From: an uncultured Gammaproteobacteria bacterium
Lineage (GTDB): Bacteria > Pseudomonadota > Gammaproteobacteria > Pseudomonadales > Ketobacteraceae
Assembly: GCA_913063125.1 (NCBI GenBank)
Contig: CAJXZM010000061.1
Span: forward strand, 1-32,902
Reading direction: 5' to 3'
Length of the DNA: 32,902 bases
The notes beneath the pieces were generated by a model. It saw only the letters and a program-made list of their open reading frames with translations. It ran no database searches and was not told the origin of the DNA. Made by a program: the position numbers and the translations under genes. This document shows, in pieces, positions 32,330 to 32,902 of the stretch. How positions within the stretch are numbered: position 1 is the first letter of the stretch; the number at the start of each line of letters is the position of its first letter.

Positions 32330-32902
32330 TTATAGAGTCCCGCCAAACATCAACACTAACTGTCCCCAACCAACAAAAAACCCAATGACACAACCAAGTG
32401 CCACTAATTGCCATTCGTCTTCCTCAAAGGCGGGGCGTAACATGGCTTCAAACTGTTCGGGGGTTAGTTCCGTCATCTTCGAGCGTAACGTAGTGTTGAT
32501 ATCCATTGCCTGTTCAGTGTAATCGTGGATTAAATGCATCGCGCTGGGCAATTGAGTCATGATTTTTGCAACGGCTTGATTTTTTATTTCAATATACCGT
32601 TTTGTGCCAATGGCAAGAGTGATAAAAGGTTTGGTGTAGCCAACTTGTTCATCCATTGTGCGTTTGACATTTTTTTGAATAAGGTCAAAAAGTTTGTCAG
32701 AGGAGGGGCCCTTCAAAATGGCATCCACAATATTTTCTGGATTCAGAATTTCTTGTGCGATGAGTAGTCCAAAATCAACAGCAACTTCATCTTGGCGTTT
32801 AATGAATAAGCCGTGAATGGTGAAAGGGCCAATTTTAATAGGGTGTTTGGGAGAAAATATCATGTTGATGGCTAACCAGTTGGTTGCACCACCGACCAGG
32901 AT
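32330..32902 (-). CDS. DUF445 membrane protein, second copy (cut off by window edge)
   Basis: The C-terminal 190 residues of a DUF445 protein; the frame remains open to the window edge, so the 5' part is missing. It starts within the internal repeat (VGGATNWLAINMIFSPKHP) and continues IKIGPFTIHGLFIKRQDEVA, then ILKGPSSDKLFDLIQKN, ending in a membrane helix and LVLMFGGTL. It aligns throughout without large gaps to residues about 225-410 of the DUF445 protein at 22508-23740, including identical GPFTIHGLF and LKGPSSDKLF. The shared unit LTPEQFEAMLRPAFEEDEW is close to LSPEQFERMIRPIFEEDEW in the other copy. Paralogue of that gene; function unknown. Confidence 0.85.
   Translation of the reverse strand: MLVGGATNWLAINMIFSPKHPIKIGPFTIHGLFIKRQDEVAVDFGLLIAQEILNPENIVDAILKGPSSDKLFDLIQKNVKRTMDEQVGYTKPFITLAIGTKRYIEIKNQAVAKIMTQLPSAMHLIHDYTEQAMDINTTLRSKMTELTPEQFEAMLRPAFEEDEWQLVALGCVIGFFVGWGQLVLMFGGTL

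Overview
The window reads as a chromosomal segment of a free-living, AT-leaning gammaproteobacterium. Lipid-handling genes (fatty-acid CoA ligase, wax-ester synthase/DGAT, alkyl-sulfatase-like enzyme), AraC regulators of the arabinose-binding type, DUF445 proteins, a TIGR02647 protein and several c-di-GMP enzymes together resemble marine Cellvibrionales/Spongiibacteraceae-type genomes. That placement is inference; no rRNA, tRNA or core marker gene is present. I saw no prophage, IS element, CRISPR array or tRNA.

Layout: 1-99 is the tail of an unidentified gene, followed by a good terminator. 380-1813 is a YHYH-domain lipoprotein. 2024-2068 is an 18-bp perfect hairpin. 2127-3774 is a divergent pair, a PF10118 metal-dependent hydrolase and a TetR regulator, with two matching operator-like sites between them. 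3829-5443 holds a diguanylate cyclase divergent from a YkgJ-type cysteine-cluster protein whose leader can fold. 5524-8114 holds an orphan Hcp, an AlkB-like dioxygenase, a small unknown ORF and an exported peroxiredoxin-like protein. 8276-10603 is an MMPL/RND exporter. About 10.6-11.3 kb is nearly empty. 11283-13983 is a leucine-rich-repeat protein divergent from an HD-GYP phosphodiesterase. 13975-16814 is an AraC regulator divergent from an acyl-CoA synthetase. 17027-19069 is a GGDEF-EAL protein. 19385-20746 is an MmyB-type XRE regulator divergent from a four-helix membrane protein, with a perfect 17-bp palindrome between them. 20843-23740 (minus) holds a GNAT acetyltransferase, an anchored alpha/beta hydrolase and a DUF445 protein. 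23837-31657 holds a LysR regulator divergent from a co-directional series: alkyl-sulfatase-like lipoprotein, TonB-dependent receptor, VOC protein, wax-ester synthase/DGAT and MAPEG protein. 31971-32207 is a TIGR02647 protein. 32330 to the edge is a second, cut-off DUF445 gene.

Two themes stand out. One is c-di-GMP turnover: a diguanylate cyclase with an inhibitory site, an HD-GYP phosphodiesterase, and a dual GGDEF-EAL protein lacking the canonical inhibitory site. The other is lipid acquisition and storage, clearest at 23.8-31.7 kb, where outer-membrane uptake, sulfate-ester cleavage and acyl-ester synthesis lie side by side next to a LysR gene. Compact regulator/target divergons with clear inverted or direct repeats recur, as do long-stem intergenic hairpins with 8-9 nt loops and little or no U-tract.
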